Shown in pieces: positions 1-11,795 of a DNA stretch of 64,000 bases (position 1 is its first letter; each line of letters starts with the position of its first letter). This DNA is from Euborellia annulipes (Eukaryota; Arthropoda; Insecta; Dermaptera; Anisolabididae): assembly GCA_023213315.1 (NCBI GenBank), contig JAKCPI010000869.1, positions 1 to 64,000 of the forward strand, given 5' to 3'. The position numbers and the translations under genes are program-made. Below the pieces are notes generated by a model. It was given only the letters and a program-made list of their open reading frames with translations. It did no database searches and was not told the DNA's origin.

Positions 1-508
1 AAAAACTTTTCTATAATTAATCTTTGAGTATTTATTTTTTGTCCATTCCTTTATTTTTTTTACAACTACAAAATTAATTTAATTTTGTATTTTCTGATAC
101 TAATTAATATTCAAAAAAAATATCAATATTAGTAAATATTCAGTGGATTCCAAACTTGATAATTTATAACGCCTCCCTTAAAAATATTTAATCACCTCCC
201 CCTCATTTTAATAAACTAATACAAAAACAAATACCCGGCACTATAGACACATGCGTTGAAAGACGTTGTCACGTCAATATTTTAATGCTGAATTTTATAT
301 ATATATATAAATATTTTTTGTATTTATTCTTATTTATAAAAGTAAACAATCATTTGAAAAATTGCTCACTTGGCCTAATATTCGCGCATCCCAGTTTGGA
401 AAAAGCGAATTTAAATAATTTGTACATCAATATAGTTTAATAAATTGAAATTCCATTTTTTTTTTAAATTTCAAATCACATACATATAAATATTATCTTC
501 TGTTATAG
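1..508. other. AT-rich sequence without a recognised gene
   Basis: Low-complexity AT-rich DNA with short A/T runs and a TA microsatellite near 296-310. No coding pattern or repeat shared with the rest of the window was seen. It lies just upstream of the first exon-like block (509) and could hold the promoter of the plus-strand chain, but no TATA box or initiator can be singled out. Confidence 0.4.
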
Positions 509-608
509 ATTTTCGCTCGACACGTCTTGAAAATTGCTCCAGTCCATCCAGAGCTCTCAGACTTTAGAAATTCGCAAGTCGCTTCAACAACACTCTCCTC
601 CCTACCAG
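509..608 (+). other. First exon-like block of the plus chain
   Basis: Preceded by TTCTGTTATAG and followed by GTAAATAAAC. The block is richer in C and G than its flanks. It has no copy elsewhere in the window, unlike the exons that follow. Confidence 0.4.
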
Positions 609-731
609 GTAAATAAACATTATATTATATAATTCTTCATCCCTTGGAAATTAATCTTTAAAAAAGTGGTGGCTGAATAAATTAAGTCTTAAAAATATTT
701 TAAATAATAAATAAATATTTCTCTGTTTCAG

Positions 732-976
732 AAGAAAGTTCTTAGAAAATTACATTCAGGTGCGTCATCAACAAAGAACAAACTCATATGCAGCTGGAAA
801 AAACTTTTCTTTTATAATTCTGAGTTGATAGAAGAAAGCAAGCAACGAACAACAAGTCCTTTAGTTTCATTCACCTGGAGCCAGTCGATTGAGCTCGCTT
901 ATTCTTGGAAAGTGCTTCTCTACTATATCAGCAAGGATAAAACGTCGCATACAGCTCATCTCTCGCAAATTGAAAG
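732..976 (+). repeat. Exon E, copy 1 (245 nt)
   Basis: Starts after CTCTGTTTCAG and ends TTGAAAG before GTATTTATT. It shares nearly its whole length with 1813-2057 and 2535-2785. The start-to-start distance to copy 2 is 1081 bp, and the intervening DNA is also duplicated, so this is tandem segmental duplication rather than retroposition. Confidence 0.6.
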
Positions 977-1544
977 GTATTTATTATTTGGATATTTCAA
1001 TTTATTTCACTATGGACATGCATTTTCTCATGTAATTATTTCCCTGTTCTCATAAAATAAGATGGAAATCTTTACTGAAATTCTATTTATTTTACTTTTG
1101 AACTTATAAAGATTGATTATTTAAAAATATTTAAAACAAACCTTCAAAAGTCCAACAGCCTAAATAGAGCGTGACAGACGGAAGACGGACATAAACGAAA
1201 TATATATATAGATATATGTAGATTCTGATAAAAACTTAAAAATTGAATTTTATATTTTTTCTTTAACTACTTATAATACCTCCATATATATTTTAATTAT
1301 AGGCCTATATACATTTCGGTTCTTTCTTTTTAGTTACCTGAGTAAACATCATACAAATAATTACATTTCAGATTTATTCTCTTATGTAACTTTAAGAATT
1401 AATAACTCAAAAAGTTATAGGAATTTCGTCATGAAAATAATTTTCCTGTAATCTCAAGAAGGTCCTCTTTATGCATATAAAATTTCATTTCAAAATTCCA
1501 ACGGGAACTTGCATAAATAGAGCGTGATCGACCGTCATTAACGA

Positions 1545-1576
<32 letters not shown>

Positions 1577-1812
1577 GATTCTGAAAAAACTTAAAAATTG
1601 AATTTTATATCTTTTCTTTAACTACTTATAATACCTCTGGCCCAAATAATACTTTCATGATTAATATAAAAATATCTAATATATTTAAAATTGATATATG
1701 TGAAGGAATTATGGGATAAATAAAACCAACAATTACTTAAAAAAATAATCTTTATTGAATATTTAACTCTTTAGAATAAGGTAAATAATAAATAAATATT
1801 TCTCTGTTTCAG

Positions 1813-2057
1813 AAGAAAGTTCTTAGAAAATTACATTCAGGTGCGTCATCAACAAAGAACAAACTCATATGCAGCTGGAAAAAACTTTTCTTTTATAATT
1901 GTGAGTTGATAGAAGAAAGCAAGCAACGAACAACAAGTCCTTTAGTTTCATTCACCTGGAGCCAGTCGATTGAGCTCGCTTCTCCTTGGAAAGTTCTTCT
2001 CTACTATATCAGCAAGGATAAAACGTCGCAGACAGCTCATCTCTCGCAAATTGAAAG
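1813..2057 (+). repeat. Exon E, copy 2 (245 nt)
   Basis: Same length as copy 1 with few differences. Acceptor TTTCAG and donor GTATTT are both kept. The flanking stretch 1140-1700 recurs around 2220-2400. Confidence 0.6.
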
Positions 2058-2534
2058 GTATTTATTATTTGGATATTTCAATTTATTTCACTATGCATGC
2101 ATTTTCTCATGTAATTATTTCACTGTTTTCATAAAATAAGATGGAAATCTTTACTGAAATTCTATTTATTTTACTTTTGAACTTATAAAGATTGATTATT
2201 TAAAAATATTTAAAACAATTTCAAAATTCCAACAGCCTAAATAGAGCGTGACAGACGGAAGACGGACATAAACGAAATATATATATAGATATATGTAGAT
2301 TCTGAAAAAAACTTAAAAATTGAATTTTATATTTTTTCTTTAACTACTTATAATACCTCTGGCCCAAATAATACTTTCATGATTAATATAAAAATATCTA
2401 ATATATTTAAAATTGATATATGTGAAGGAATTATGGGATAAATAAAACCAACAATTACTTAATAAAATAATCTTTATTGAATATTTAATTCTATAGAATA
2501 GGGTAAATAATAAATAAATATTTCTTTGTTTCAG

Positions 2535-2785
2535 AAGAAAGTTCTTAGAAAATAACATTCTTGTGCGTCATCAACAAAGAACAAACTCATATGCAGCTGG
2601 AAAAAACTTTTCTTTTATAATTGTGAGTTGATAGAAGAAAGCAAGCAACGAACAGCAAGTCCTTTAGTTGCATTCCCCTGGAGCCGGAGCCAGTCGATTG
2701 AGCTCGCTTCTCCTTGGAAAGTGCTTCTCTACTATATCAGCAAGAATAAAACGTCGCAGACAGCTCATCTCTCGCAAATTGAAAG
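2535..2785 (+). repeat. Exon E, copy 3 (251 nt)
   Basis: Differs from copies 1 and 2 by a 6-nt tandem expansion (GGAGCC doubled near 2682-2693) and scattered substitutions. Splice signals are intact. Its closest relative is the inverted copy at 14999-15248. Confidence 0.6.
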
Positions 2786-3129
2786 GTATTTATTATTTGG
2801 ATATTCCAATTTATTTCACTATGCATGCATTTTCTCATGTAATTATTTCACTGTTTTCATAAAATAAGATGGAAATCTTTACTGAAATTCTATTTATTTT
2901 ACTTTTGAACTTATAAAGATTGATTATTTAAAAATATTAAAAACAAAAACCTTGAGAAAATATTTGAGGATCCATTTAATAGTATTTTAATTGCTTGGGC
3001 CTTATTAAATTTAAAAATCTTTCATTCTTTCAATTTTAATTAAATATATATATATACAATTCGGTTGTGAGATGTTAATGATCGATTTATTCATTTTATG
3101 AAATTAAATACTTTTATTTTTTTTTTCAG

Positions 3130-3311
3130 CATCTTTATCTGTCCCCTGGCACCAAGTCAAACGAAGAGGGCTAAAACAAATTAATATGCAAATGAATGGG
3201 CATCGAATAGAAGCAAAGTCTCAACACTTCGCATTCAACCCCAACATCGAGCTTGTCGCTGGAGCATCATCTCACCTCTCAGCAAACATCAGACTCCTTC
3301 TCTGTCACCAG
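3130..3311 (+). repeat. Exon B, sense copy (182 nt)
   Basis: Preceded by a run of T and CAG, and followed by GTTGGCCTAAT. A near-identical block of the same length lies on the minus strand at 13936-14117, with both splice signals conserved. Its reading frames differ from those of exon E. Confidence 0.55.
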
Positions 3312-3659
3312 GTTGGCCTAATTAATATTCAATTCTTTTTCAATGAAACCCTCTTCAAGGTGTCATACTCTCTAACTCTCACTCTTTTGATTTGGCTCCC
3401 CGATTATACCTTTAGTAAGGGATAGATAATATTAATACATTTTTAAATATTTTTGACCTTCCTAGTTTGCTTTATTAAAAATTAATTTTCCCTCTTCCGT
3501 TTTGTGAAAATATTTAAATATAGCACTAAAAATTGTCTCTGAAAAATGATATTTTTTTATGGATCTTATTTTCCCGAAATAATATTATTAATTTTTTTCA
3601 TAATTAAAGTTAATGGGGATAGGATTTTTTCAATCAACACTCAAATAAACTGTTCACTA

Positions 3660-4045
3660 ACCATAAATATATATATATATATATATATATTTATCATAAT
3701 ATACATAAATCAAACACAGACACGATCACACACACACACACCCAATCCAAATCTCAGAAACAAACCCAATCTCCTAACACATCCACTAACCAAACCAATA
3801 ACACATCGACTTGGGGAGGCAGACTGAGGCCCCGTAGTCAACCCAAACCGAACACAAACGCAATTACACACACTCAACCTTCCTCCTGCTCTCAGAGACC
3901 AAACCAAGCCTCTGAGGCATCCAAATTGACCTGGGGACCAGCAAGACTGCGACCCCGTAAACAAACCACCCCAACAATTCCCCCTAATTCCATACTCTTG
4001 AAAATGGCTCCAAAAGGAGAGCCGAAACGTCGAGTAAATCTCAAC
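3660..4045 (+). repeat. TA/CA-rich repeat with a degenerate hammerhead-like motif
   Basis: Begins with a TA microsatellite and CACA-rich sequence. At 3993-4036 lies TACTC, TTGAAAA, a GGCTC...GAGAGCC hairpin, GAAACGTC, then GAGTA. TACTC (3993-3997) pairs perfectly with GAGTA (4032-4036), as stem I of a hammerhead should, but the core CTGANGA is mutated to TTGAAAA, so it is probably dead. It looks like a decayed 3' end of a PLE-type element. Confidence 0.4.
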
Positions 4046-4259
4046 ATCACACGCGACACAACTCGAGAAAACTTATCTTCGCATATATATATAGTAATTT
4101 ACGAGATGTATTATATATATATATTTAAAATGAATATTTGGGAAGGGATTATGGGATAAATAAAAATAAAAAAATTATTTAATAATATCTTTATTGAATA
4201 TTTAAAAAATATCTATAGAATAGGATAATAAATAATAAATAAATTTTTCTTTGTTTCAG

Positions 4260-4502
4260 AAGAGAGATCTTAGAAAAAAACATCCATGTTCGTCATCATT
4301 ATTAGCAAAGAATCAACTCATACGCAGATGGAAAAAATTAACTTTAATAATTGTGAGCTGATAGAGAAAAGCAGTTGCATTCACCTCGTGCCAGGAGCCA
4401 GTCGATTGAGCTCGCCTCTCCCTGCAAAGTGCCCTTCTACAATTGCGTTGATATTAATTAGAATAAAACGTCGCACACACCTCATCTTTCTCCAATTGAG
4501 AG
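4260..4502 (+). repeat. Exon E, copy 4 (243 nt)
   Basis: A more diverged member. It matches the minus-strand copy at 16151-16393 better than copies 1-3. Acceptor TTTGTTTCAG and donor GTATTTATTT are intact. Confidence 0.55.
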
Positions 4503-4934
4503 GTATTTATTTATTATTTGCATTTTTCAATTTATCACTATTAAGTAGACATGCATGCATTTATTCATGTTATTATTTCACTGCTCTCATAAAATAAGAT
4601 GGAAATCTTTACTGAAATTCTATTTATTTTACTTTGGAACTTATAAAGATTGAAAATTTAAAAATATTAATAACAAAAACCTTGAAATAATTACATGAAA
4701 AAATGTTTGAGGATCCATTTAATAGTGATGCTCACTGTACAAAAAATTAATACAGAAAGATTTTTTTCAAAAAATTAGACAAATGAATTATTAAAATATT
4801 TTATTTTTCTTAATTACATGATTATTAATTAATAACGGAGAAAATTATTATCAAAAATCAAACGAAGAACTTTTTTAAAATTATCAAATTGGATATCGCT
4901 ATGTCGTTATGGCCAATCCTTTTATAAACAATGC

Positions 4935-6002
4935 GTGGGTTTACCTATGGGGTCACCTCTGTCGGTGGTTATAGCTAATATTGTAATGCAAGAAATGGAA
5001 AATAGAACAATCCCGGCTATGAAAGGTGATATAATGTTTTTTATCAGATACATTGATGATATACTAAGTTTGGTGAAAGCAGACAAGGTAGACACGATTT
5101 TGGGCAAATTAAATAGTTTTCATCCCCTGTTGAAATTCACGATTGAGAGAGAACAGAATAATTGTATTAATTTTTTGGATTTGAAAATTATCAGACAGGG
5201 CGGTAACTTAAAAATTGATTGGTATAGGAAAGAAATTAACTCAGGTAGATTGCTTAATTACCACTCAAGCAACCCGTTTAAACATAAATCTAACTTGATA
5301 TCTGGGATGTTATACAGGATTTACAATCTAGCTGACGAAGAGTTTTGGGACAAGAACGTTAAAGAATTAAAAAAGACTTTAAATGACAATGGCTACCCTA
5401 ATAGAGTTGTTAACAATATCGTGAAAAAATTTATTTCAAAACGAAATAATTTTTCGCGTCCTAGCCCTGCAAGTAAAGAAATAACTAATATCTATTTCAA
5501 GTTGACCTATGTTGAAAATCTTTTTGAAAACATCAGTAGGTGTTTAAATAATAGTTTTAAGAAATATTTTAAGAACGACCAGGTCAATGTCATACTTTCG
5601 GGAAAATCTAACAACAATTTGGGCCATTTTTTCAATAATTTGGATAAAATCCCTATTTATGATCGCTCAGGGGTGGTATATATGTTAGATTGTTTGGAGC
5701 GTGTTGACAAAGCGTATATCGGTAAAACTAAACAAAAATTATCGAAAAGATTATATCAACATCAATATGACATTAGAAAAGGAGAGCCAGCCACAGCCCT
5801 AGCTGAGCATTCTTTGGATTATGGCCATCAATTTGATTATAATAACGTTAAAATATTGGTGAGCGAGGAAAACAACAACATTTTATTAACGCTAGAAATG
5901 TGCAATATAATTAAATACAGGCTGATTTCTATCAACAAACAATGTGACACTAACAACTTGAGCACACTTTATAATAATATTTTGCAAAGACAATTATTGT
6001 AA
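4935..6002 (+). CDS. Penelope-type reverse transcriptase C-terminus + GIY-YIG endonuclease (truncated)
   Basis: 355 residues counted from the first ATG, but the frame is open upstream to about 4855 and homology begins there, so this ATG is internal and the protein is an N-terminal truncation. The reverse transcriptase part has GLPMGSPLS (residues 2-10) and the catalytic YIDD (39-42), followed by a PLE-like DWYRKEINSGRLLNYHSS stretch (95-112). A linker leads to a GIY-YIG nuclease domain: GVVYML (246-251), YIG (261-263), Arg272 and Glu321, the usual catalytic positions of the family. It would cut target DNA and copy its RNA into the break. The fingers and N-terminal palm motifs of the polymerase are missing. 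Confidence 0.85.
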   Translation: MGLPMGSPLSVVIANIVMQEMENRTIPAMKGDIMFFIRYIDDILSLVKADKVDTILGKLNSFHPLLKFTIEREQNNCINFLDLKIIRQGGNLKIDWYRKEINSGRLLNYHSSNPFKHKSNLISGMLYRIYNLADEEFWDKNVKELKKTLNDNGYPNRVVNNIVKKFISKRNNFSRPSPASKEITNIYFKLTYVENLFENISRCLNNSFKKYFKNDQVNVILSGKSNNNLGHFFNNLDKIPIYDRSGVVYMLDCLERVDKAYIGKTKQKLSKRLYQHQYDIRKGEPATALAEHSLDYGHQFDYNNVKILVSEENNNILLTLEMCNIIKYRLISINKQCDTNNLSTLYNNILQRQLL

Positions 6003-6534
6003 TAATTGGCCATAGTTGAGTCCTCATTACTCATAAGATTTAATTAATATCTGTTTTTTTCGAAACGTCATTTTTGTTGCATTTTCGTGATATCGAAATG
6101 TCATAAAAGAAGGGAAAAAAAAAAAAAAAAAAAGAATGTAAAACTTGTTTATAAAATTTTTATTTTTATTATTTTTTGTGTTCATAGTCCAATTTCGTTT
6201 AATTTTCGAATAAAATATTAAAAAAAGAAATTTCTTCGTAAAAGGAGATTAGTTAGTTTGGCATGGGTTAATGAAATAAAAGTAATTGAAAAAAAAAAAA
6301 AATTTCATTATATTGAGAACTCGCCTCATGAATGCCTTTCTATCAACAGCAGGCGAAGTTGGACTATATATTATTCTCTTATGACTAAACCAGTGAGGGT
6401 TGATTGCTTAAAACCACATTGTAAGTAGCGAACTATTGTTGTAAGGATGTATGTGAAAAAAAAAAAAAAAAAAAAAAAAAAAACTGTTCATTGTCCATTG
6501 TTAACTAAGCTGTATGTTTGCCTTTTTTGAATGT

Positions 6535-6590
6535 TTAGAGTCCTGATGAAGGGAGGCGTTTAGTCTCCCGAAACGTCGACTATATAGTGG
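6535..6590 (+). ncRNA. Hammerhead ribozyme motif in the PLE 3' region
   Basis: CTGATGA (6543-6549), a stem II hairpin GGGAG...CTCCC, and GAAACGTC (6570-6577) form a full hammerhead core. AGTC (6539-6542) directly before the core pairs with GACT (6578-6581) directly after the cleavage-site C, giving stem I. Stem III is reduced to the palindrome ACGT, which would pair in a dimer, as known for hammerheads of Penelope-like elements. Activity is inferred, not shown. Confidence 0.7.
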
Positions 6591-6745
6591 TAATAAAAAT
6601 TGGCCTGAAAATACCTCCAACGTTTTAATTTCTTGTTCATCGGTCTGCGCCAGGCTTTCCCAATCATCAATTAACTTTATTGAATATTTAAAAAATATCT
6701 ATAGAATAGGATAATAAATAATAAATAAATATTTCTTTGTTTCAG

Positions 6746-6996
6746 AATTCATTCATGTTCGTCATCATTATTAGCAAAGGATTAACTCGTAGGCAGGTGG
6801 AAAAAATAACTTTTTTAATAATTGTGAGCTGATAGAGAAAAGCAAGCATCGAACAGCAAGCCCTTTAGTTCCATTCACCTCGTGCCAGGAGCCAGTCGAT
6901 TGAGCTCGCCTCTCCCTGCAAAGTGCCCTTCAACAATTGCTTTGATATAAGCGAGAATAAAACGTCGCACACACCTCATCTCTCGCAAATTGAAAG
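6746..6996 (+). repeat. Exon E, copy 5 (251 nt)
   Basis: Starts after TTTGTTTCAG and ends TTGAAAG before GTATTTATC. Its first ~20 nt differ from the other copies. It is the last sense copy and is followed by exon C, as the antisense copy at 12877-13029 is followed by exon C' on the minus strand. Confidence 0.55.
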
Positions 6997-7367
6997 GTAT
7001 TTATCATTTGCATATTTCACTTTAATTTATATTTTCTTTCTTAAAATATTGTTAAAAATTTATCATTTTTTTTCTAAATGATCAAACCAGAAAATCGTTT
7101 TTTATTATTTTATTTTTTGTAAAATTACTATTGGCAAATCCTCTTTTTCCTAGACACACTGTAGTGTATTCGTGTACGTAAAATTATAAATTAAAATAAT
7201 GTAGCACAAATGTATTTTGTGAACTATTAATTATATGTTTATTTATTTATGTAACAATTGTAACAATAGCATTTTGTAACAATAGCGTAAACAATTAGCC
7301 AATTAGCGTATATGACACACACTAATCATATTTAATAGGAAAAAATAATAATTTTTATCTGTTACAG

Positions 7368-7471
7368 GATTGAGCATTGCTTGTGGTCGCCTTCTTCCTT
7401 CATCATCGCCCTTGTCGAATGAGCATCAACATCTCAGAGCAAATTCAAGGCTGTCTCTCCCTCTGCACAAG
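7368..7471 (+). repeat. Exon C, sense copy (104 nt)
   Basis: Acceptor CTGTTACAG and donor GTATGCTC. The antisense homologue at 12672-12782 shares most of the block, ending CTGCACAAG in both. One frame (VVAFFLHHRP...) is open in both copies with an in-frame 3-nt length difference, the best hint of coding in this locus, but the frame does not link cleanly to neighbouring blocks. Confidence 0.5.
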
Positions 7472-7745
7472 GTATGCTCAGATATTCAAATATTTTAAAT
7501 TATTTCATATAATAAATATTATAATATTTTACCTTGGAAAAGTCGTTCTCTCTTTTCAAATCTTTGCTCCCTCCATTTTAGGATATTTCATTTATCATTT
7601 GCTATAGAAAGCGTGTCTTTTGATAAGGCTGTCAACAGAATCCTTTTTTAACGTTTTTTTTTTAAATTTATTTTGGCAAAAATTTTTACTCTAATCAATT
7701 TTCTTTGCACGGAAAAAATTTATCTATAAAATCATTACTATATAT

Positions 7746-7993
7746 GGAACCTGTTATGCAATGGCGTGTCAAAGACAAACATCGAGTTTTGAGAAAATCA
7801 ACAATAAAGTTTTTTGTTTACATTGGATTATATATAATTTTTCTTGTCAATTGTGCAAGTAACATTAAATATAAATTTTTTTAGGACATATTTCATAAAA
7901 AATACTATTAATTATAGCATTTGAAACAATATTCCGTGCTTAACTCAATTTTGAATTTTTTGGTCTTTTACACACCATTGCATAACAGGGTCC
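7746..7993. mobile_element. MITE 'GGACCCTG', copy 1 (248 bp)
   Basis: Bounded by imperfect ~30-bp terminal inverted repeats starting GGAACCTGTTATGCA and ending TGCATAACAGGGTCC. The interior is AT-rich and non-coding, closely matching copies at 10105-10353 and 53766-54014. The flanks are ATATAT on both sides, a possible target duplication in low-complexity DNA. No transposase; superfamily not determined. Confidence 0.65.
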
Positions 7994-8599
7994 ATATATA
8001 GAAATAAATGAATATTAAATAAAATATCATTTCTTTTTTAAAAATATTATTTATTAGGGTTTTGTTTTATCAACCATCTTCAAATATTTTCAATCTCTTA
8101 ATAATCCTTTTTACTTTCTCTTACCCTATTTTTTAATTCTATATATATCTTAAAATAAATTATATTTGTTTATAATTTGCCAGTCAGCGCTGAGAACATT
8201 GACCCATCCTCTTTATCGGACCCTTTCATATTTATTTATTATTATTGGAGAAGAATATAAACTCCATGTTAATATTCAATTAAATACTTTTTCTCTCATA
8301 TTTATTAGAACTTACAAATAAATAAGTAAATTTAATTATGATCGATCGAAATTAATAGGATGGGCTCCTGTTAGGATTTTTTCTATTTTTTGTGATTATT
8401 CATTTATCGTAGTGTGGGGAGGGCACTTTGCTTTGCTTCAAATGGAAAATGATATAATTAAAATTAGAATTTTTACCTCTATTCATTCAGATAATGATTT
8501 ATTACATTAAAAAATATTTTTTTTTAATCTACTTAATTTATTTGTTTCTAATAACTAAGATATAATAATTCCTTTATGGTTTGTTTCTTTTTGATGCAG

Positions 8600-8700
8600 G
8601 TTCCCAGCGGCTCCAGACCTGTGTGTGCCTTTAATAAAGCGAGATATTGCCAGAGCCTACATCCTCGTTCGTCGTCTTAATTCGAAAAACCCTTTATCTG
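8600..8700 (+). other. Exon-like block D (101 nt)
   Basis: Preceded by TTTCTTTTTGATGCAG and followed by GTGAGTCC, both strong signals. In one frame it reads without stops, including IKRDIARAYILVRRLNSKNP, but this frame does not follow from the open frame of exon C. No second copy in the window. Confidence 0.4.
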
Positions 8701-10104
8701 GTGAGTCCTTATTGAAATTTTTAAAATTATAATTCTTTTTTAAAAACGAAATTGATTCAAATCACAGTTATAAGAGCTTAATTTTTTCGAATTATTTTTA
8801 TTTATTTGAATATATAATTGCTACTCACATCTTAGCCCTGGAGGTTTATTTTTATTTATGCCCTAGCCACGGTGTATAAGAAAAATTGTATTTCAACAAA
8901 TAGACATGATTATAACATTAATAGACCGCTCGTTTTAATTGACTTTCGAAAATTTAATTATTTATAATAAGAGTTTTGAAATCTTGGTTGTAATGCATTT
9001 TTGAATTATTTATCTTTTTTGATTATTTTTTTTATAATTTAAAACTAAAAACTAGTATTCCATGTAATTTTTTATCAGATCGTTTTGGTGATTTTAAATG
9101 TAGGCTGACCCGAAATGACTTGTTGGTCAAGGTCTTTATTAATGGAGGCTGGAGAAATAAAAAAAAAAAAAATTTTTTTACCCTATTATCGAAAGGGCAT
9201 AAATAAAAATAAAACGGGCCTCCATGGCTAGCCTCGCTTCTGGGTCTGTCTGTCTACATTCCCATCTAAAGGTTTCCTTCCCTAGAATACATTTACTTTT
9301 ACCTTCATTTGCATAAACAGTTCAATTTTTATCATATTAATAAGAAATTATTATTAATTTTTATTATTTTTATCTCCTACAAGGGCATTGCAAAATCGGT
9401 TTAATTTGGGGGGTTTTTCCTTTTTTTTTCTTTTGAGGGAAAAATCTTTATTTTTTAGAAATAGGAATCCAGAAACATTTAATTTTAACATTTTTATTTT
9501 CTAGTAATATATTAACTAACTTTATTTCAAAGTTTTCTCGGGAAGGCATAAAGGGCTTGGGGTGCTTAAAGGGGTAGGAGCTCCTATTCTTAATAGACTA
9601 ACTCTCTTTAGAGGTATGGAATGGGGAATTACTTTTATTTATTCTCATTTTTTATTAGAATATTGAAATTTATTTTAACTATCTCTATTAGAATAGTATT
9701 CAGTTTATTCATTAATAATGAATTCCCATCCCTCCTTTTTATTTTTCATTTTTATAAAAAAAATAATAATTTTCCACAAATCCCCATCCCTGAATTAATT
9801 TAAATAATTTTCTTATTTGCTTTGTTAATTAAAGGAATTACTGGGTACATAAAACAATTATTTAAAAAATAAACTTTAATAAATTTTAAATATTTACATT
9901 ACATTTCATAATGATAGAAGACAATAAATATTTTTTTGTTTCAGGCTTTGTTAGAATGCCTTGGAATTATTTCGTTCATCGGACAATATAAATACTTATT
10001 CAAAATTAATAATTATATATAACAATTTTCTTACAAAATATAAATTTAAAAAATAGATGATTGTATGTTAGATTTATTTTATATTAATTAATAATAAAAT
10101 AATT
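8701..10104. other. AT-rich interval without a recognised gene
   Basis: Intron-like sequence of the plus chain with long A and T runs. Short segments containing TTTATTTTTATTTATGCCC recur in opposite orientation near 8847 and 9190, a weak inverted repeat. No coding segment was recognised. Confidence 0.35.
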
Positions 10105-10353
10105 GGACCCTGTTACGCATTAGTGTGTCAAACGCCAGCTGCAGAGATTTGAGAAAATTAACATTAAGGTTTTTTGTTTTGATTAGATTATATATAATTT
10201 TTTTTGACAATTGTGCAAGTAACATTAAATATAAATTTTTTTGGGACATATTTCATAAAAAATACTATTAATTATAGCATTTGAAATAATATTCCGTGCT
10301 TAAATCAATTTTTAATTTTTTGGCGCTTGACACACTAATGCATAACAGGATCC
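10105..10353. mobile_element. MITE 'GGACCCTG', copy 2 (249 bp)
   Basis: Terminal inverted repeats GGACCCTGTTACGCATTAGT and its near-complement ending CATAACAGGATCC. The interior aligns end to end with 7746-7993. Lies in the same intron-like space as copy 1. Confidence 0.65.
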
Positions 10354-10700
10354 CATTAGCCCTGAGAAGAGCATGTGGAAAGAAATAGCATAAACTCTGT
10401 TTTCTATATTTTTTCTACATCTTAAAAAATAATTAATAAGGTTTGTTTGAATAAAACAAATCTTTTTTTTTCATTCCAATTTTATTAATATTAAATTAGA
10501 TCAAATCTTTAATATAATTTATTCTGTTAATTAATATGATGTAAAGAAAAATAATATTCCCTTTTGTCCTAAAGTCTGCTTTTTTATATTATATTTGTAC
10601 GATTTTTATAAATTGCCTGTACTTTTAAAATTGTAAGTGAAACTTTTTTGTATGTTATATTACTACGAAAAAATAATAAAATAATATTTTTCTTTTTAAG

Positions 10701-10740
10701 GTCTTCCCCTCAGGCTGACAACGGAGAAGAAAATCAACAG
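10701..10740 (+). other. Exon-like block F (40 nt)
   Basis: TTCTTTTTAAG acceptor and CAACAG|GTAAGATT donor enclose a short, less AT-rich segment. It is the last plus-strand block recognised. Downstream (10753-10776 and 10889-10912) a ~22-bp inverted repeat containing TAGTAGACTATTTTATT flanks a 110-bp spacer. Confidence 0.35.
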
Positions 10741-11009
10741 GTAAGATTAAAGTACTATTAGTAGACTATTTTATTGATCTCAAAGTTAGTTTTCTTTTAA
10801 TTTCAATATTTATTCAAAATATATTTAAAGTATTCAATATTAGATAGAAATTTTTATTTCAATAATATTTTCTCTATTAATCTTTAATAAAATAGTCTAC
10901 TAATAATATACAATACTACTCTTATTATCAAAATAATAGTAAATAATTAAATTAGGTTTAATTAATATTCTTATATAAAAATAATAAAAATATATACTAG
11001 GATAGGAAA

Positions 11010-11452
11010 TGGAAAATAAATAAAATCAATCAATATATATTTATTAAGTCTTATTAAAAGAACAAGTCATGGTAGGAGAGAGACGATGTGATCAGTTTGC
11101 TGTCCACCACCAACCCCGACCTCCAACCCATGCGCGCAACGACTTATATAGCCTCCAGTCCCCACTCCTTGGCCCCTGGCGCATGCGCAGAGAGCTGACG
11201 TCGACATGAGGCGACGGCGGCGGCCGCCCGCTTGCCCCCTGCATGTAGGCAGCCATGCAGCAAGGCAAGCAAGACGGTCGCCGGCTCTCTGCGCGCCAGG
11301 GGCGCTAAAGAGAATATATTTAATTATAAAATTATAAATAAATATATTTGTCTTTAGCATTTATTCTGGTTTAGGATGTCTTGGATGAACCAAGACATTG
11401 AGACTTGGATGTTCTTTGTCGGTCAAGCCCCCCCCACCACGACAAGGTGACA
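11010..11452 (-). mobile_element. GC-rich LTR-like island (possible solo LTR)
   Basis: A sharply GC-rich block in AT-rich DNA. Read on the minus strand it begins TGTCACCTTGTCG (11452), continues through GGCGGCCGCCGCC-type sequence, has a CTATATAAG TATA box at 11151-11143 and an AATAAA signal at 11045-11040, about 100 bp further on. This TATA-then-polyA layout is that of a retroviral-type LTR. No second LTR, gag-pol sequence or target duplication was found, so 'solo LTR' is a guess; a Pol II promoter is the alternative. The 97-residue ORF across it has only composition-driven sequence and is not a gene. Confidence 0.4.
11143..11151 (-). promoter_or_regulatory. TATA box in the GC-rich island
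   Basis: CTATATAAG on the minus strand, with GC-rich sequence on both sides. It would start transcription toward lower coordinates near 11115. Confidence 0.4.
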
Positions 11453-11676
11453 TCCTCGGGGGGGAATTATTAATAAATAATAAATAAATGACAATTCATT
11501 TTATGAATAATCATTTTTTATTTCATGTCAAATATACTTACGAATTTAGATTATTTTTAATTTTAAAAAAAGAAAAGATAATGAAAAATTTTCTTAATAA
11601 TTTAATTTTAAACTGCTTATGAATTATTTATTCATGTAATTAATTTTTAATAAAAAGAAATTTAAAAAATACTTAC

Positions 11677-11795
11677 ATGTTTTATTTTTCCCTCAAGCCA
11701 GAGATTGAGATTCTCATACACAGTTACCTCTTCAACCCTCAAAATAATTAACTCTTTCCTGGTATAAATGTGATGTCCTGCGTCTTCGGTCTTGC
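11677..11795 (-). other. Last exon-like block of the minus chain (119 nt)
   Basis: Acceptor TTTGTTTCAG and donor GTAAGTATT enclose a block of mixed composition. No sense-strand counterpart was found. Confidence 0.4.

Larger units (their letters stand above)
4835..6670 (+). mobile_element. Penelope-like retroelement, 5'-truncated
   Basis: Holds the C-terminal half of a PLE polyprotein (reverse transcriptase then GIY-YIG endonuclease) followed by a 3' region with A-runs and a hammerhead motif at 6535-6590. The 5' edge is placed near 4834 because the repeat before it (about 4730-4833) also occurs inverted at 15817-15925 and diverges exactly there. The 3' edge near 6670 is where the exon-E upstream repeat (TTTATTGAATATTTA) resumes. 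PLEs are known to insert as 5'-truncated copies. The single uninterrupted ORF suggests a fairly young copy, but the missing N-terminal part means it cannot be autonomous. Confidence 0.8.
509..10740 (+). ncRNA. Candidate spliced non-coding RNA locus, plus-strand exon chain
   Basis: A chain of exon-like blocks, each with AG before it and GT after it: 509-608, 732-976, 1813-2057, 2535-2785, 3130-3311, 4260-4502, 6746-6996, 7368-7471, 8600-8700 and 10701-10740. Acceptors have polypyrimidine tracts such as TTTCTCTGTTTCAG; donors include GTAAAT, GTATTT, GTGAGT and GTAAGA. Five blocks (732, 1813, 2535, 4260, 6746) are copies of one exon. The blocks are less AT-rich than the introns. No single reading frame runs through the chain, and different copies are open in different frames, so I favour non-coding RNA. 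A short coding product cannot be excluded: 7368-7471 and 8600-8700 are each open in at least one frame. Whether all blocks join in one transcript is inference. Confidence 0.45.
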